DNA of 12,062 nt from Cyclobacteriaceae bacterium (GTDB lineage: Bacteria > Bacteroidota > Bacteroidia > Cytophagales > Cyclobacteriaceae). The stretch is from positions 1 through 12,062 of the forward strand of contig VFKK01000212.1 of assembly GCA_009885605.1 (NCBI GenBank), given 5' to 3'. Under the pieces are notes generated by a model. That model saw only the letters and a list, made by a program, of their open reading frames with translations, had not been told where the DNA came from and did not search any database. Below are positions 5,576 to 12,062 of the stretch, one piece after another (positions within the stretch are counted from its first letter, which is position 1; each line of letters starts with the position of its first letter). The position numbers and the translations under genes are program-made.

Positions 5576-6669
5576 TTGATCATTTCCTTGATTGCTGGAG
5601 CGGCTTTTTCCTCAGGATATTCCATGCCAAGCAATTGGAAAATTGTGCGGGCGATCATAGCTGAACTCCACTGGCCTTTGGTTTTCATTTCTCCGGAATC
5701 CGGCGTATCAGGTCCGATTGCTGCCATCCAGATTTCACCGGCAATTGGAATGCTTGCTCCGTGACCTTTCCAACTCGTCTTGGAAGTACCGCGACCGTGA
5801 TCTGTGGTGATGATCATAGTCGTTTTATCTTTGTATTGGGGATCGGATTGAATGAATTCCCAAACCTCTTTGATGTAAGCGTCCGTTTGTTTTGCAGACC
5901 AAAGGTATTGATCGTAGTGATTGCCATGCGCCCAATCGTCAGTTTCTCCATAGGCGATGTAGACAACTTTGGGTTTATACTTTCTCATAGATTCCATCGC
6001 ATAATGATGGGTAAACGGATCAAGTCTCACTCCATCCCAAGGACCGCGTATTTCATCCTGCATCCGATTGATTAGGATTTCATTTGGTGTCAGATCAGAA
6101 CCTTCCGCTTTGTCAAAACCAGCATTTACCGGAACTCCGCTTCTCTCTTCGTTGACGATGTAGGGGAAAACATCCCAAGATCCGAACGCCATTACTTTGC
6201 CTTTGTACTCGGGCATTTTGTTGAGATGCTCCAGCAAGGTCACGTTTGGATTATTGATTTTATCATTGCTGTTGATCCGCTCATCGTCTGCAAATCCGCT
6301 CAATACCTCGTTGTAGCCCGGATATGAAAACCACATTTTGTTGCTGTTGTTGACATTATTACCATAAGCTCGGTTGCCATATAGCTGACCTTTGGATGCC
6401 AGAGTTTCCCAGAAAAACGGCATTAACATCTTTCTTCTTTCAAGCGGATTTAGGCTCCAAAAATCTTCCAAAAGCGAGCCGGGCGTTTCGATCATTCCGG
6501 TATCATCCACCAAAATCGAATCAGCACCTTTGTAAATCTCCTGCCATCTCATTCCATCCAACGTGATCAGGACGATGTTTTCTGTTTTATAATCCTGAGC
6601 CTGAAGGCCAAAGGAGGTAAGCGTAAAAAGGAAGGCTGATGCCAGTGTCACTTTGAATTTTTTCATCAT
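5572..6669 (-). CDS. Alkaline-phosphatase-superfamily hydrolase (type I phosphodiesterase/nucleotide pyrophosphatase-like), secreted
   Basis: A 365-residue protein with a Sec signal peptide (residues 1-24, ending in LQA). Metal and catalytic residues are laid out as in the alkaline phosphatase superfamily: D38 in ITLDGMRW, a likely serine nucleophile S115 in MWFSYPGYNE, YGETDDWAH (D244 or D245, H248), TTDHGRG (D290, H291) and KGHGAS (H303). It should hydrolyse phosphate mono- or diesters, or a sulfate or phosphonate ester, in the periplasm; sequence alone does not decide which. A second ATG lies directly after the first (MMKK), so the start could be three bases later. It follows susD, but a strong terminator ends only 18 bases before its ATG, so it is likely expressed by read-through at a lower level than susCD. 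Its TGA overlaps the ATG of the next phosphoesterase by four bases. Confidence 0.9.
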   Translation of the reverse strand: MMKKFKVTLASAFLFTLTSFGLQAQDYKTENIVLITLDGMRWQEIYKGADSILVDDTGMIETPGSLLEDFWSLNPLERRKMLMPFFWETLASKGQLYGNRAYGNNVNNSNKMWFSYPGYNEVLSGFADDERINSNDKINNPNVTLLEHLNKMPEYKGKVMAFGSWDVFPYIVNEERSGVPVNAGFDKAEGSDLTPNEILINRMQDEIRGPWDGVRLDPFTHHYAMESMRKYKPKVVYIAYGETDDWAHGNHYDQYLWSAKQTDAYIKEVWEFIQSDPQYKDKTTMIITTDHGRGTSKTSWKGHGASIPIAGEIWMAAIGPDTPDSGEMKTKGQWSSAMIARTIFQLLGMEYPEEKAAPAIKEMIK

Positions 6670-6687
6670 GAGGGTGATTGAGGTTGG

Positions 6688-6726
6688 AAAAAAGTCCGCT
6701 ACCGGCTGAATTTCGATAGCGGACTT
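6688..6726 (-). terminator. Intrinsic terminator between susD and the phosphatase genes
   Basis: On the minus strand a perfect 10-bp stem (AAGTCCGCTA, 15-base loop, TAGCGGACTT) begins about 20 bases after the susD stop. It is followed by a run of six T (plus-strand A6 at 6688-6693, two of them in the stem). This is a textbook intrinsic terminator for transcripts coming from susCD. It lies just before the start of the next gene on the same strand, so it probably sets the ratio between susCD and the phosphatase genes. Confidence 0.88.
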
Positions 6727-6746
6727 ATAAATATAATTAGAGATTA

Positions 6747-8297
6747 CTATTTAACATCCCACCAAACTCGGGTGGTAAGTGCATCCTCACCCTGACGGGC
6801 AATAGCTTCCTTGTAATTCTCGGCATTCAAAGATTGTATACTTCCCGGATAGATGAATCTCACCGGTACAGTACTAATAAAGGCAGCTGGTCCAGGAACA
6901 ATTTGAGGATATCCTGTTCTTCTCCAGTCATACCATCCTTCCATTCCTGTGAAGAATAAGGCTAACCATTTCTGAGTTCCGATTTTACTCAATTTCTCCT
7001 GAGAAGTGCCTGTGTAAGCCACACCAGCTTGTTGATAGTAAGCATTATCTACTACAAGTTTGGACGCGATCTGAGGAAGGTTGATCAATGTATATCTGGC
7101 TTTGTAATAATCTACAGATGATTGAATTCCGTTTTTGTAAAGTTCTTCAGCCGAACCAGTAGTGATAAATCCTCTTTCTCTCGCTTCTGCAAGAATAAAC
7201 TGAAGCTCAGAATAGCTCATCAAAACTGCCTGATATCCAGTTGGATTAGCCAATGGAGTACATGCGCTGCAAGAAAACAACAAACCTACTCTTGAGATAA
7301 AGTTTGATCCGCCTTTGGTAGGATCACCTGATGGAGAATATTTCAAAGCTTCTTCATCACCCAGACCATTTGGAACTCCCTGATACGCTTCCGGAGCACC
7401 AACTACACCAGCTGCTGAGGCATTCGCAGGTTGAGCATAGGCAAATAACCTTGGATCATTGATACTTTTGAGCGCATTTTCCATCTTTTCGCTTAGCCTA
7501 ATCTCATCGTATGAGCCTGATCTTGTGGTGAAAAGCGGATGCTGATTTGGTACATCCTGAAGATACTGAAGAGCTGCCTCATCAAGATTAGAGGTGAAAA
7601 TCGGAGATTGAGCAGGATTGGCAAGAATCGCCTGCATTTCTGCAGATGGATTGCTCCTATCGGAAAGTCGCATCAGAATTCTCAATCTCAGTGAGTTTGC
7701 AAACTTCTTCCAGCGAACCACATTACCTCCAAAAAGAATATCTCCCTCCACTTTCTCAGCCGAAGAACCCAGTAAGTCATTTGCCTCTTTCAACTCGGCC
7801 AAAATCCCTTTGTAGATATCTTCCTGCTTATCAAACTTTGGGTAATTAATATCTGATTTTGCCTGAATTGCCTCAGAATAAGGAAGATCTCCATAAGCAT
7901 CCGTCATAAAGGAATACAGGTTTGCCCGCATTACTTTGGCAATACCCACATAGTTTTGCTGACCTGCCTCACCTGATATCAGAATGATATTATTGATATC
8001 TCTGAGCGCATTGTAAAATGTGCTATATGGATTTCCCTGCGGTCCCCAGTTGTATCGGTCTTCATTCGTGAACTGGATTTTCGCAGTTTGCTGCATTACC
8101 AGATTCCCAAGTCCCCATGATTTGCCCGCAATTTCATTTGTGGTACTTCGGATTACATTTGGAAGCAAAAGTGCAGAAGAAACTTTCTCAGGGCTGTTTG
8201 GATTGATGTTTGTCTCCTCAAAGTCCTTGTCACAGCTACTCAGGGCCAGCAAAGCTAACATCCCGAATCCTGCAAAATATTTTATATTGAATTTCAT
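6747..8297 (-). CDS. SusD/RagB-family nutrient-binding outer-membrane lipoprotein (SusD-like_2)
   Basis: A 516-residue lipoprotein. The signal peptide ends in the lipobox LSSC with C22, and the next residues (DKDFEE) are acidic, as in the surface-export signal of Bacteroidota lipoproteins. The opening motif CDKDFEETNINPNSPEKV is typical of the SusD-like_2 group (Pfam PF12771). The body is rich in helical TPR-like segments (for example MRANLYSFMTDAYGDLPYSEA around 123-143), and the C-terminal part has the GMEGWYDWRRTGYP segment common in this family. It should sit on the cell surface as the lid of the SusC channel and bind the imported nutrient. It starts 41 bases after the susC stop, so the two are co-transcribed. 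The ligand is not evident. The neighbouring phosphatases, rather than glycoside hydrolases, suggest a phosphorylated or phosphonylated ligand; this is inference. Confidence 0.95.
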   Translation of the reverse strand: MKFNIKYFAGFGMLALLALSSCDKDFEETNINPNSPEKVSSALLLPNVIRSTTNEIAGKSWGLGNLVMQQTAKIQFTNEDRYNWGPQGNPYSTFYNALRDINNIILISGEAGQQNYVGIAKVMRANLYSFMTDAYGDLPYSEAIQAKSDINYPKFDKQEDIYKGILAELKEANDLLGSSAEKVEGDILFGGNVVRWKKFANSLRLRILMRLSDRSNPSAEMQAILANPAQSPIFTSNLDEAALQYLQDVPNQHPLFTTRSGSYDEIRLSEKMENALKSINDPRLFAYAQPANASAAGVVGAPEAYQGVPNGLGDEEALKYSPSGDPTKGGSNFISRVGLLFSCSACTPLANPTGYQAVLMSYSELQFILAEARERGFITTGSAEELYKNGIQSSVDYYKARYTLINLPQIASKLVVDNAYYQQAGVAYTGTSQEKLSKIGTQKWLALFFTGMEGWYDWRRTGYPQIVPGPAAFISTVPVRFIYPGSIQSLNAENYKEAIARQGEDALTTRVWWDVK

Positions 8298-8338
8298 ATG
8301 ATTTCTGATTTTAGAAAATTATTGATTCAGTAGTTAGC

Positions 8339-11300
8339 TTAGAATTTCACGTTCAGGTTGAATCCAATGCTGCGCGTAGATGGGAAAGACATATCCTCCA
8401 CACCCGGGATCAGCGTACCACCGCCCATCGCCATGGTCTCAGGATCAAAGTGAGGATTTTCGGTCCAAAGGAGCAGATTACGGCCTACAAGTGAAATTTT
8501 CACATCCTGAATTGGCATTCTCCCCAAAACACTTCTAGGAATGCTGTATCCAAGAGTCACTTCTCTCAGCTTCAGATAAGTAGCATCATACAAAGCTGCC
8601 TCTACGTTATTTCTCTCGTAGTATCGGTTGTGCCAGTTTCGGGATGTGATTTCTATAGTATTCGGTCTGAAGGACCCATCAGCATTTTTGATGACACCCG
8701 GGCTTACGATACCGTTACCTTCTACGTTCAGATCGTATCCATTCTCTCGACCGAATAGTGTTTCTTCCAATTGTCCGGAAGTACTTCCGATGGTTTTGGT
8801 ACGGGAAACAACGATTCCACCATATCTGAAGTCGAACAAGAAGCCCAGGTTAAATCCTTTGTAGCTTATATTATTCTGCAAACCCAGCATCCAGTCAGGA
8901 TTGTAATTTCCCCGCAGTTTCAAAGTAGGATCTGTGATTGGAGTTCCAGTTGAAGTATGGATGATTTCGCCGTTATATTGACTGGCAGGATCATTCACTC
9001 TTGAGAATCCAGCTCCATAAATATTCCCCATTCTCTCACCCACTCTCGCCTGGATATTTGCACCATTTCTACCGGTCATTGAGTAAGTAGTAAGGTTGTC
9101 AGTCAATTCCAGAACAGTTCCTCTTGTCCTCGTGAAGTTTGCCATGAAATCCCATCTGAATCCACTTTCTGTTCTTACCGGATTTCCGTTAAGGACGATT
9201 TCTATTCCTTTGTTTTGAATCTCTCCTGCATTCACAATTCGTGAAGCATACCCTGTGGCAATATCCAACTCAATCGGTATGATTTGATTTCTGGTTCTAT
9301 TATCAAAGTAGGTAAAGTCTAAACCAAGTCGTCCTTCCATAAATCGAACATCAAAACCTGTTTCAAAAGAAGCAGTTCTTTCAGGCTTCAGATCAGCATT
9401 TGACAATCTGCCTGATTCTGATTTACCTTGAGTTGTTCCCCAAGCAACAACCGAATTGTAAACATTGGAAAGCGCATATGGATCAGTATCATTTCCTACT
9501 TCTGCGTAAGCAACTCTTGCTTTTAGGAATGAAATGGCACTAGGCAAAGTGATCATGTCAGAGATCACAGCACTCAATGTGGCTGATGGATAGAAATAGC
9601 TGTTGTTGGCCGCAGGAAGGGTACTTGACCAATCATTTCTTCCGGTGATATCCATGAACAAAACATTCTTGAATCCGATTTGTCCAAATCCGTAAAGGGA
9701 ATTGATTCTTTTCTCAGATGTAAACTGATTGACCTGGAGGTTTACTGCGGTATTTGTAAAATTGTAAATATCCGGAATCAACAACTGAGGCGCTACTGTC
9801 TGTACCGATCTGTTTTCCTGACGCATTTGGTTTCCTCCCAGCGCAAGGCTGTAAGACCAAACCGGCTTGGTGGTTTCAGAGTATGTCAACAAGAAATCAG
9901 AGTTCTGCTCACTGAACGAAAGATTATCTTCTCTATAACTTCCTTTCGGAAATCGCTGAGTACTAAATGCTCTTCTTCTGTCTCTTAACTCATTATAAGA
10001 ATCCAAACCTGTACGAACCATCAGGCTCAGTTTCTCAGTGAACTTATAAGTGGCTGAGATATTACCAAAAATCCTGTCTTTGGTCTGACCGTTGGTATTT
10101 TCATATACGTTGAAATACGGATTATCGTGATAGTTGTAATTGTAGTTGAATTGCTGAGTGCCATCCAGACCTTTCATCCAATAATCCTTAAGCGTATTCG
10201 TGTTGACCTGACGTCCGTACCAGATGAATAAATACATCAGGTTTTCGGTGCCGTAGCTGATATTTGGACGGTTATCGCTGTCCGTTCTCTGGAAATTCAC
10301 GGTGGAATTTACCGTCAACTTGTCCGTCACTTTCATTCCACCATTCAAGGCAATGGAATTTCTCTTCAGATCAGTGTTTGGCACTATGCCTGTTTGATCC
10401 AGATTGGTCCAGGAAAGTCTGATGTTTGATGTCTCGTTTGACGCCTGCAAAGAAACGTTGTTGGAAAGCGTGACTCCTGTTTCAAAAAAGTCATTCACGT
10501 TATTCGGCTGAGAAACCCATGGTGTTGGAGTGATTGTGCTTCCCGCAGGAGCATTCAAATCTCCACCTCTGAAACCCGCAGCGGAACGAGGGGAATCATA
10601 CTGAGGAATCAAAGCGCCTTTATCCAGTTCAGGACCCCAGCTTTCATCAACGCCATCTGCGGAACCTGCACCTGCTCCGTTTACGAAAGCAAATTGGCCG
10701 TTATTTCCTTGCCCATACTTATCCTGCCAGTCAGGCAAAACAAGGGGATTATCAAAAGTCACATTGGAATTGATTGTCACACCCATTCCTTTTTTTCCTC
10801 TTCCGGTTTTGGTTGTGATCAAAATCGCACCGTTTGCAGCTCTCGATCCATACAAAGCGGCCGCCGCAGGACCTTTCAATACAGTCATCGAAGCGATGTC
10901 ATCCGGGTTGATTTCACCGGCAGCATTACCATAATCCACTTCCTGGTTTCCCGAACCCGAAGATCCCACGATGTTGTTGGAAATAGGAACACCGTCCACC
11001 ACGAACAAAGGCTGGTTTGCATTGATGTTCAGGGAGGACTCTCCTCTGATCGTCACCCGGCTTGATCCTCCAATTCCTGAAGAGCTGTTAGTGATCTGAA
11101 CCCCGGCGACACGTCCGCTCAAAGAATTAATTACGTTAGTTTCGCGAGCTTCAGTGAAACGTTCACCTTCAACAGCTTGGATTGAATATCCAAGTGCTTT
11201 TGTTTCTCTTTCAACTCCAAGTGCAGTCACTACCACTTCAGAAAGTGCGAGACCCTCCACAAGCATCACATCAATAACATTAGAATTTCCAACGATTTGT

Positions 11301-11554
11301 TCGATGGATTCAAAGCCCACAAATGAAAAAACCAGGGTTTCACCTGATGAAGCCAAAATAGTGTAGGTTCCGTCGATATCTGTAATCGTCCCGCGAGTTG
11401 TACCTTTTACCAGAACTGATGTTCCCGGAAGAGGCTCCTTATTTACGTCACTCACTTTACCTTCTACCCGGGATTGTTGGGCAAAAGAAAAATTAAAAGT
11501 CAACAACAAGAAAGCTGTGAAGACCCATTGCCAAATGCTTTTTTTAGCAGCCAT
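8339..11554 (-). CDS. SusC/RagA-family TonB-linked outer-membrane transporter
   Basis: A 1071-residue protein, normal for the family. It has a Sec signal peptide (cleavage likely after FSFA, residue 25), a carboxypeptidase-D-regulatory-like domain at about 28-100 (VEGKVSDVNKEPLPGTSV), then a plug domain starting at VVVTALGVERE (107). Diagnostic SusC plug motifs follow: RGESSLNINANQPLFVVDG (170-188) and the segment from INPDDI to ILITTK (215-249). The rest is a beta-barrel ending in an aromatic residue (NLNVKF), as required for BAM-dependent insertion. It imports large or bulky nutrients across the outer membrane together with SusD, powered by TonB. It is the first gene of the operon. The 500-bp upstream region holds palindromes and direct repeats that may bind a regulator; no sigma/anti-sigma or hybrid sensor gene is visible here. 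Substrate unknown. Confidence 0.96.
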   Translation of the reverse strand: MAAKKSIWQWVFTAFLLLTFNFSFAQQSRVEGKVSDVNKEPLPGTSVLVKGTTRGTITDIDGTYTILASSGETLVFSFVGFESIEQIVGNSNVIDVMLVEGLALSEVVVTALGVERETKALGYSIQAVEGERFTEARETNVINSLSGRVAGVQITNSSSGIGGSSRVTIRGESSLNINANQPLFVVDGVPISNNIVGSSGSGNQEVDYGNAAGEINPDDIASMTVLKGPAAAALYGSRAANGAILITTKTGRGKKGMGVTINSNVTFDNPLVLPDWQDKYGQGNNGQFAFVNGAGAGSADGVDESWGPELDKGALIPQYDSPRSAAGFRGGDLNAPAGSTITPTPWVSQPNNVNDFFETGVTLSNNVSLQASNETSNIRLSWTNLDQTGIVPNTDLKRNSIALNGGMKVTDKLTVNSTVNFQRTDSDNRPNISYGTENLMYLFIWYGRQVNTNTLKDYWMKGLDGTQQFNYNYNYHDNPYFNVYENTNGQTKDRIFGNISATYKFTEKLSLMVRTGLDSYNELRDRRRAFSTQRFPKGSYREDNLSFSEQNSDFLLTYSETTKPVWSYSLALGGNQMRQENRSVQTVAPQLLIPDIYNFTNTAVNLQVNQFTSEKRINSLYGFGQIGFKNVLFMDITGRNDWSSTLPAANNSYFYPSATLSAVISDMITLPSAISFLKARVAYAEVGNDTDPYALSNVYNSVVAWGTTQGKSESGRLSNADLKPERTASFETGFDVRFMEGRLGLDFTYFDNRTRNQIIPIELDIATGYASRIVNAGEIQNKGIEIVLNGNPVRTESGFRWDFMANFTRTRGTVLELTDNLTTYSMTGRNGANIQARVGERMGNIYGAGFSRVNDPASQYNGEIIHTSTGTPITDPTLKLRGNYNPDWMLGLQNNISYKGFNLGFLFDFRYGGIVVSRTKTIGSTSGQLEETLFGRENGYDLNVEGNGIVSPGVIKNADGSFRPNTIEITSRNWHNRYYERNNVEAALYDATYLKLREVTLGYSIPRSVLGRMPIQDVKISLVGRNLLLWTENPHFDPETMAMGGGTLIPGVEDMSFPSTRSIGFNLNVKF

Positions 11555-11603
11555 TTTACTGTAGAGGTTTTGAATAAGTTAGATTTTTGGTTAATAATTT
11601 TAC

Positions 11604-11611
11604 CAAAGCTA
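11604..11611 (-). promoter_or_regulatory. Candidate -7 element for the susC operon
   Basis: The minus strand reads TAGCTTTG, an exact TAnnTTTG match, about 50 bases before the susC ATG. The usual -33 TTTG is not at the expected spacing. An alternative is TTTG (11652-11649), 17 bases, then CAGTTTTG (11631-11624), which has one mismatch in its -7 element. Either would place the start site just upstream of susC. Confidence 0.35.
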
Positions 11612-11661
11612 AACCTCCAAAATCAAAACTGGGTTAATTCAATTTTACCAAAAAGTGAATT

Positions 11662-11752
11662 AATTCAATGTTAACACAAACCAAAATAAGCCTTAAATGA
11701 ATCTAAATACAATTTTTGATGGTTTTTTCAAGTTAACATTGAATTCAATGTT
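11662..11752. promoter_or_regulatory. Operator-like palindrome and inverted-repeat cluster upstream of susC
   Basis: AACATTGAATTCAATGTT at 11735-11752 is an 18-bp perfect palindrome. AATTCAATGTTAAC at 11662-11675 is the exact inverse of GTTAACATTGAATT at 11732-11745, a 14-nt inverted repeat with a 56-base gap. A further related copy, TTAATTCAATTTTACC, lies at 11634-11649 and matches 14 of 16 bases of 11660-11675. This arrangement looks like binding sites for a dimeric regulator controlling susC. The regulator is not identified. Confidence 0.45.
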
Positions 11753-11813
11753 TCCCTATTTTTACCAAATCTTTAAATTAAAAGGTATACATATATTAAA
11801 CATTTCAGGAAAT

Positions 11814-11835
11814 AAAAAAACCTCCAGAAGGAGTT
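11814..11835 (-). terminator. Weak intrinsic terminator or attenuator upstream of susC
   Basis: On the minus strand CTCC-TTCT-GGAG forms a short stem, extended by two A-T pairs past a single-base bulge, and is followed by seven T (plus-strand A7 at 11814-11820). It lies about 260 bases before susC. It may end a transcript entering from the right edge or act as an attenuator in a long leader. The short stem makes it uncertain. Confidence 0.45.
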
Positions 11836-11856
11836 GTTTGGATTAGCCACAACTGT

Positions 11857-11922
11857 TTAATGATTTTCCAGCTTTACTTTGGATGCAAACTTACTTAACG
11901 ACCCAATTATCTTATTCGCCAT
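11857..11922 (-). CDS. Possible 21-residue peptide ORF, basic and amphipathic
   Basis: An ATG at 11922 opens a 21-codon frame (begins MANKIIGSLS, ends VKLENH) with five lysines spaced among hydrophobic residues, suggestive of an amphipathic helix. It ends 22 bases before the terminator-like hairpin. I do not recognise it, and an ORF of this length arises easily by chance; it is listed because its terminator-proximal position could reflect a short independent transcript. Confidence 0.12.
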   Translation of the reverse strand: MANKIIGSLSKFASKVKLENH

Positions 11923-11979
11923 AAAGGTTAGTCGACAGATTAATTTCAAAGATTTTGGATTTAGGCAAATAGTTGGTTT

Positions 11980-12062
11980 CTACACAAACTCGGCAATGGA
12001 AATGCACATGTAAGTCCCTTCTAATATTGCACTTACAGCCGCCTTAGCAAAGAGCATACTTG
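11980..12062 (-). CDS. Possible C-terminal end of an ORF entering from the right edge
   Basis: One minus-strand frame is open from the window edge (first full codon at 12060) to a TAG at 11982-11980. It gives 26 residues ending in EGTYMCISIAEFV. The other two frames close within 30 bases. The fragment is too short to assign; it could be the tail of a neighbouring gene or a remnant of an interspersed element. Confidence 0.2.
   Translation of the reverse strand, partial: SMLFAKAAVSAILEGTYMCISIAEFV

Larger units (their letters stand above)
11598..11769. repeat. Three direct copies of TTTTACCAAA upstream of susC
   Basis: The decamer occurs exactly at 11598-11607, 11643-11652 and 11760-11769; the first two copies share AATTTTACCAAA. 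The first copy also forms a 6-bp inverted repeat with TTTGGT at 11586-11591 in the susC leader. Spacings are 45 and 117 bases. The AT-rich setting makes some recurrence expected, but three exact copies around the promoter suggest regulator sites. Confidence 0.45.

Noticed and set aside
11836..12062. tmRNA, RNase P RNA or tRNA in the right-edge region
   Set aside because: No CCA-ending acceptor stem, no tag-like reading frame ending in LAA, and no RNase P core motifs were found.
1..12062. CRISPR array, insertion sequence or integrase
   Set aside because: No regularly spaced identical repeats and no transposase or integrase coding region are visible.

Overview
The window looks like Bacteroidota DNA, most likely order Cytophagales (an Algoriphagus-like relative; lineage inferred, not tested). 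The support is a SusC/SusD outer-membrane pair, a DUF5690-type membrane protein, moderate-to-low GC, start codons without clear Shine-Dalgarno sequences, and -7 elements of the Bacteroidota TAnnTTTG type.

Left part (1-3882): a phosphonate-catabolism cluster. On the minus strand, in transcription order, lie a PhnX-like HAD phosphonatase (2979-2266), a DUF5690 multi-pass membrane protein (2266-950, coupled through a TAATG stop/start overlap) and, after about 200 bp holding a duplicated repeat and a GC-rich palindrome, the first 248 codons of a TIGR03364-type FAD-dependent oxidoreductase that runs off the left edge. Divergent from these, on the plus strand, is an HD-domain mixed-valent diiron oxygenase of the PhnZ type (3304-3882). 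Two mechanistically different C-P bond cleavage routes thus sit side by side: oxidase plus phosphonatase-like hydrolase, and the PhnZ oxygenase. DUF5690 is the candidate importer; it carries basic residues in TM1 and TM7 placed as in GlpT/UhpT-type organophosphate antiporters.

Right part (3875-11554): a minus-strand SusC - SusD - alkaline-phosphatase-superfamily hydrolase - calcineurin-like phosphoesterase operon. SusC and SusD would form an outer-membrane uptake pair. A strong intrinsic terminator separates susD from the two phosphatase genes, which are themselves joined by an ATGA overlap. The phosphoesterase gene converges on phnZ, and both stop codons lie inside one TTAATTAA palindrome.

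Far right (11555-12062): the long susC upstream region holds an 18-bp perfect palindrome, a 14-nt inverted repeat, three copies of TTTTACCAAA, a -7-like promoter element and a minus-strand terminator-like hairpin. Beyond that are a minus-strand open frame entering from the right edge and a short 21-codon ORF, both of doubtful status.

Working hypothesis (inference): this is a phosphorus-acquisition island in which phosphorylated or phosphonylated material is taken up and hydrolysed in the envelope by the Sus/phosphatase operon, while aminoethylphosphonate-type compounds enter through DUF5690 and are cleaved in the cytoplasm.
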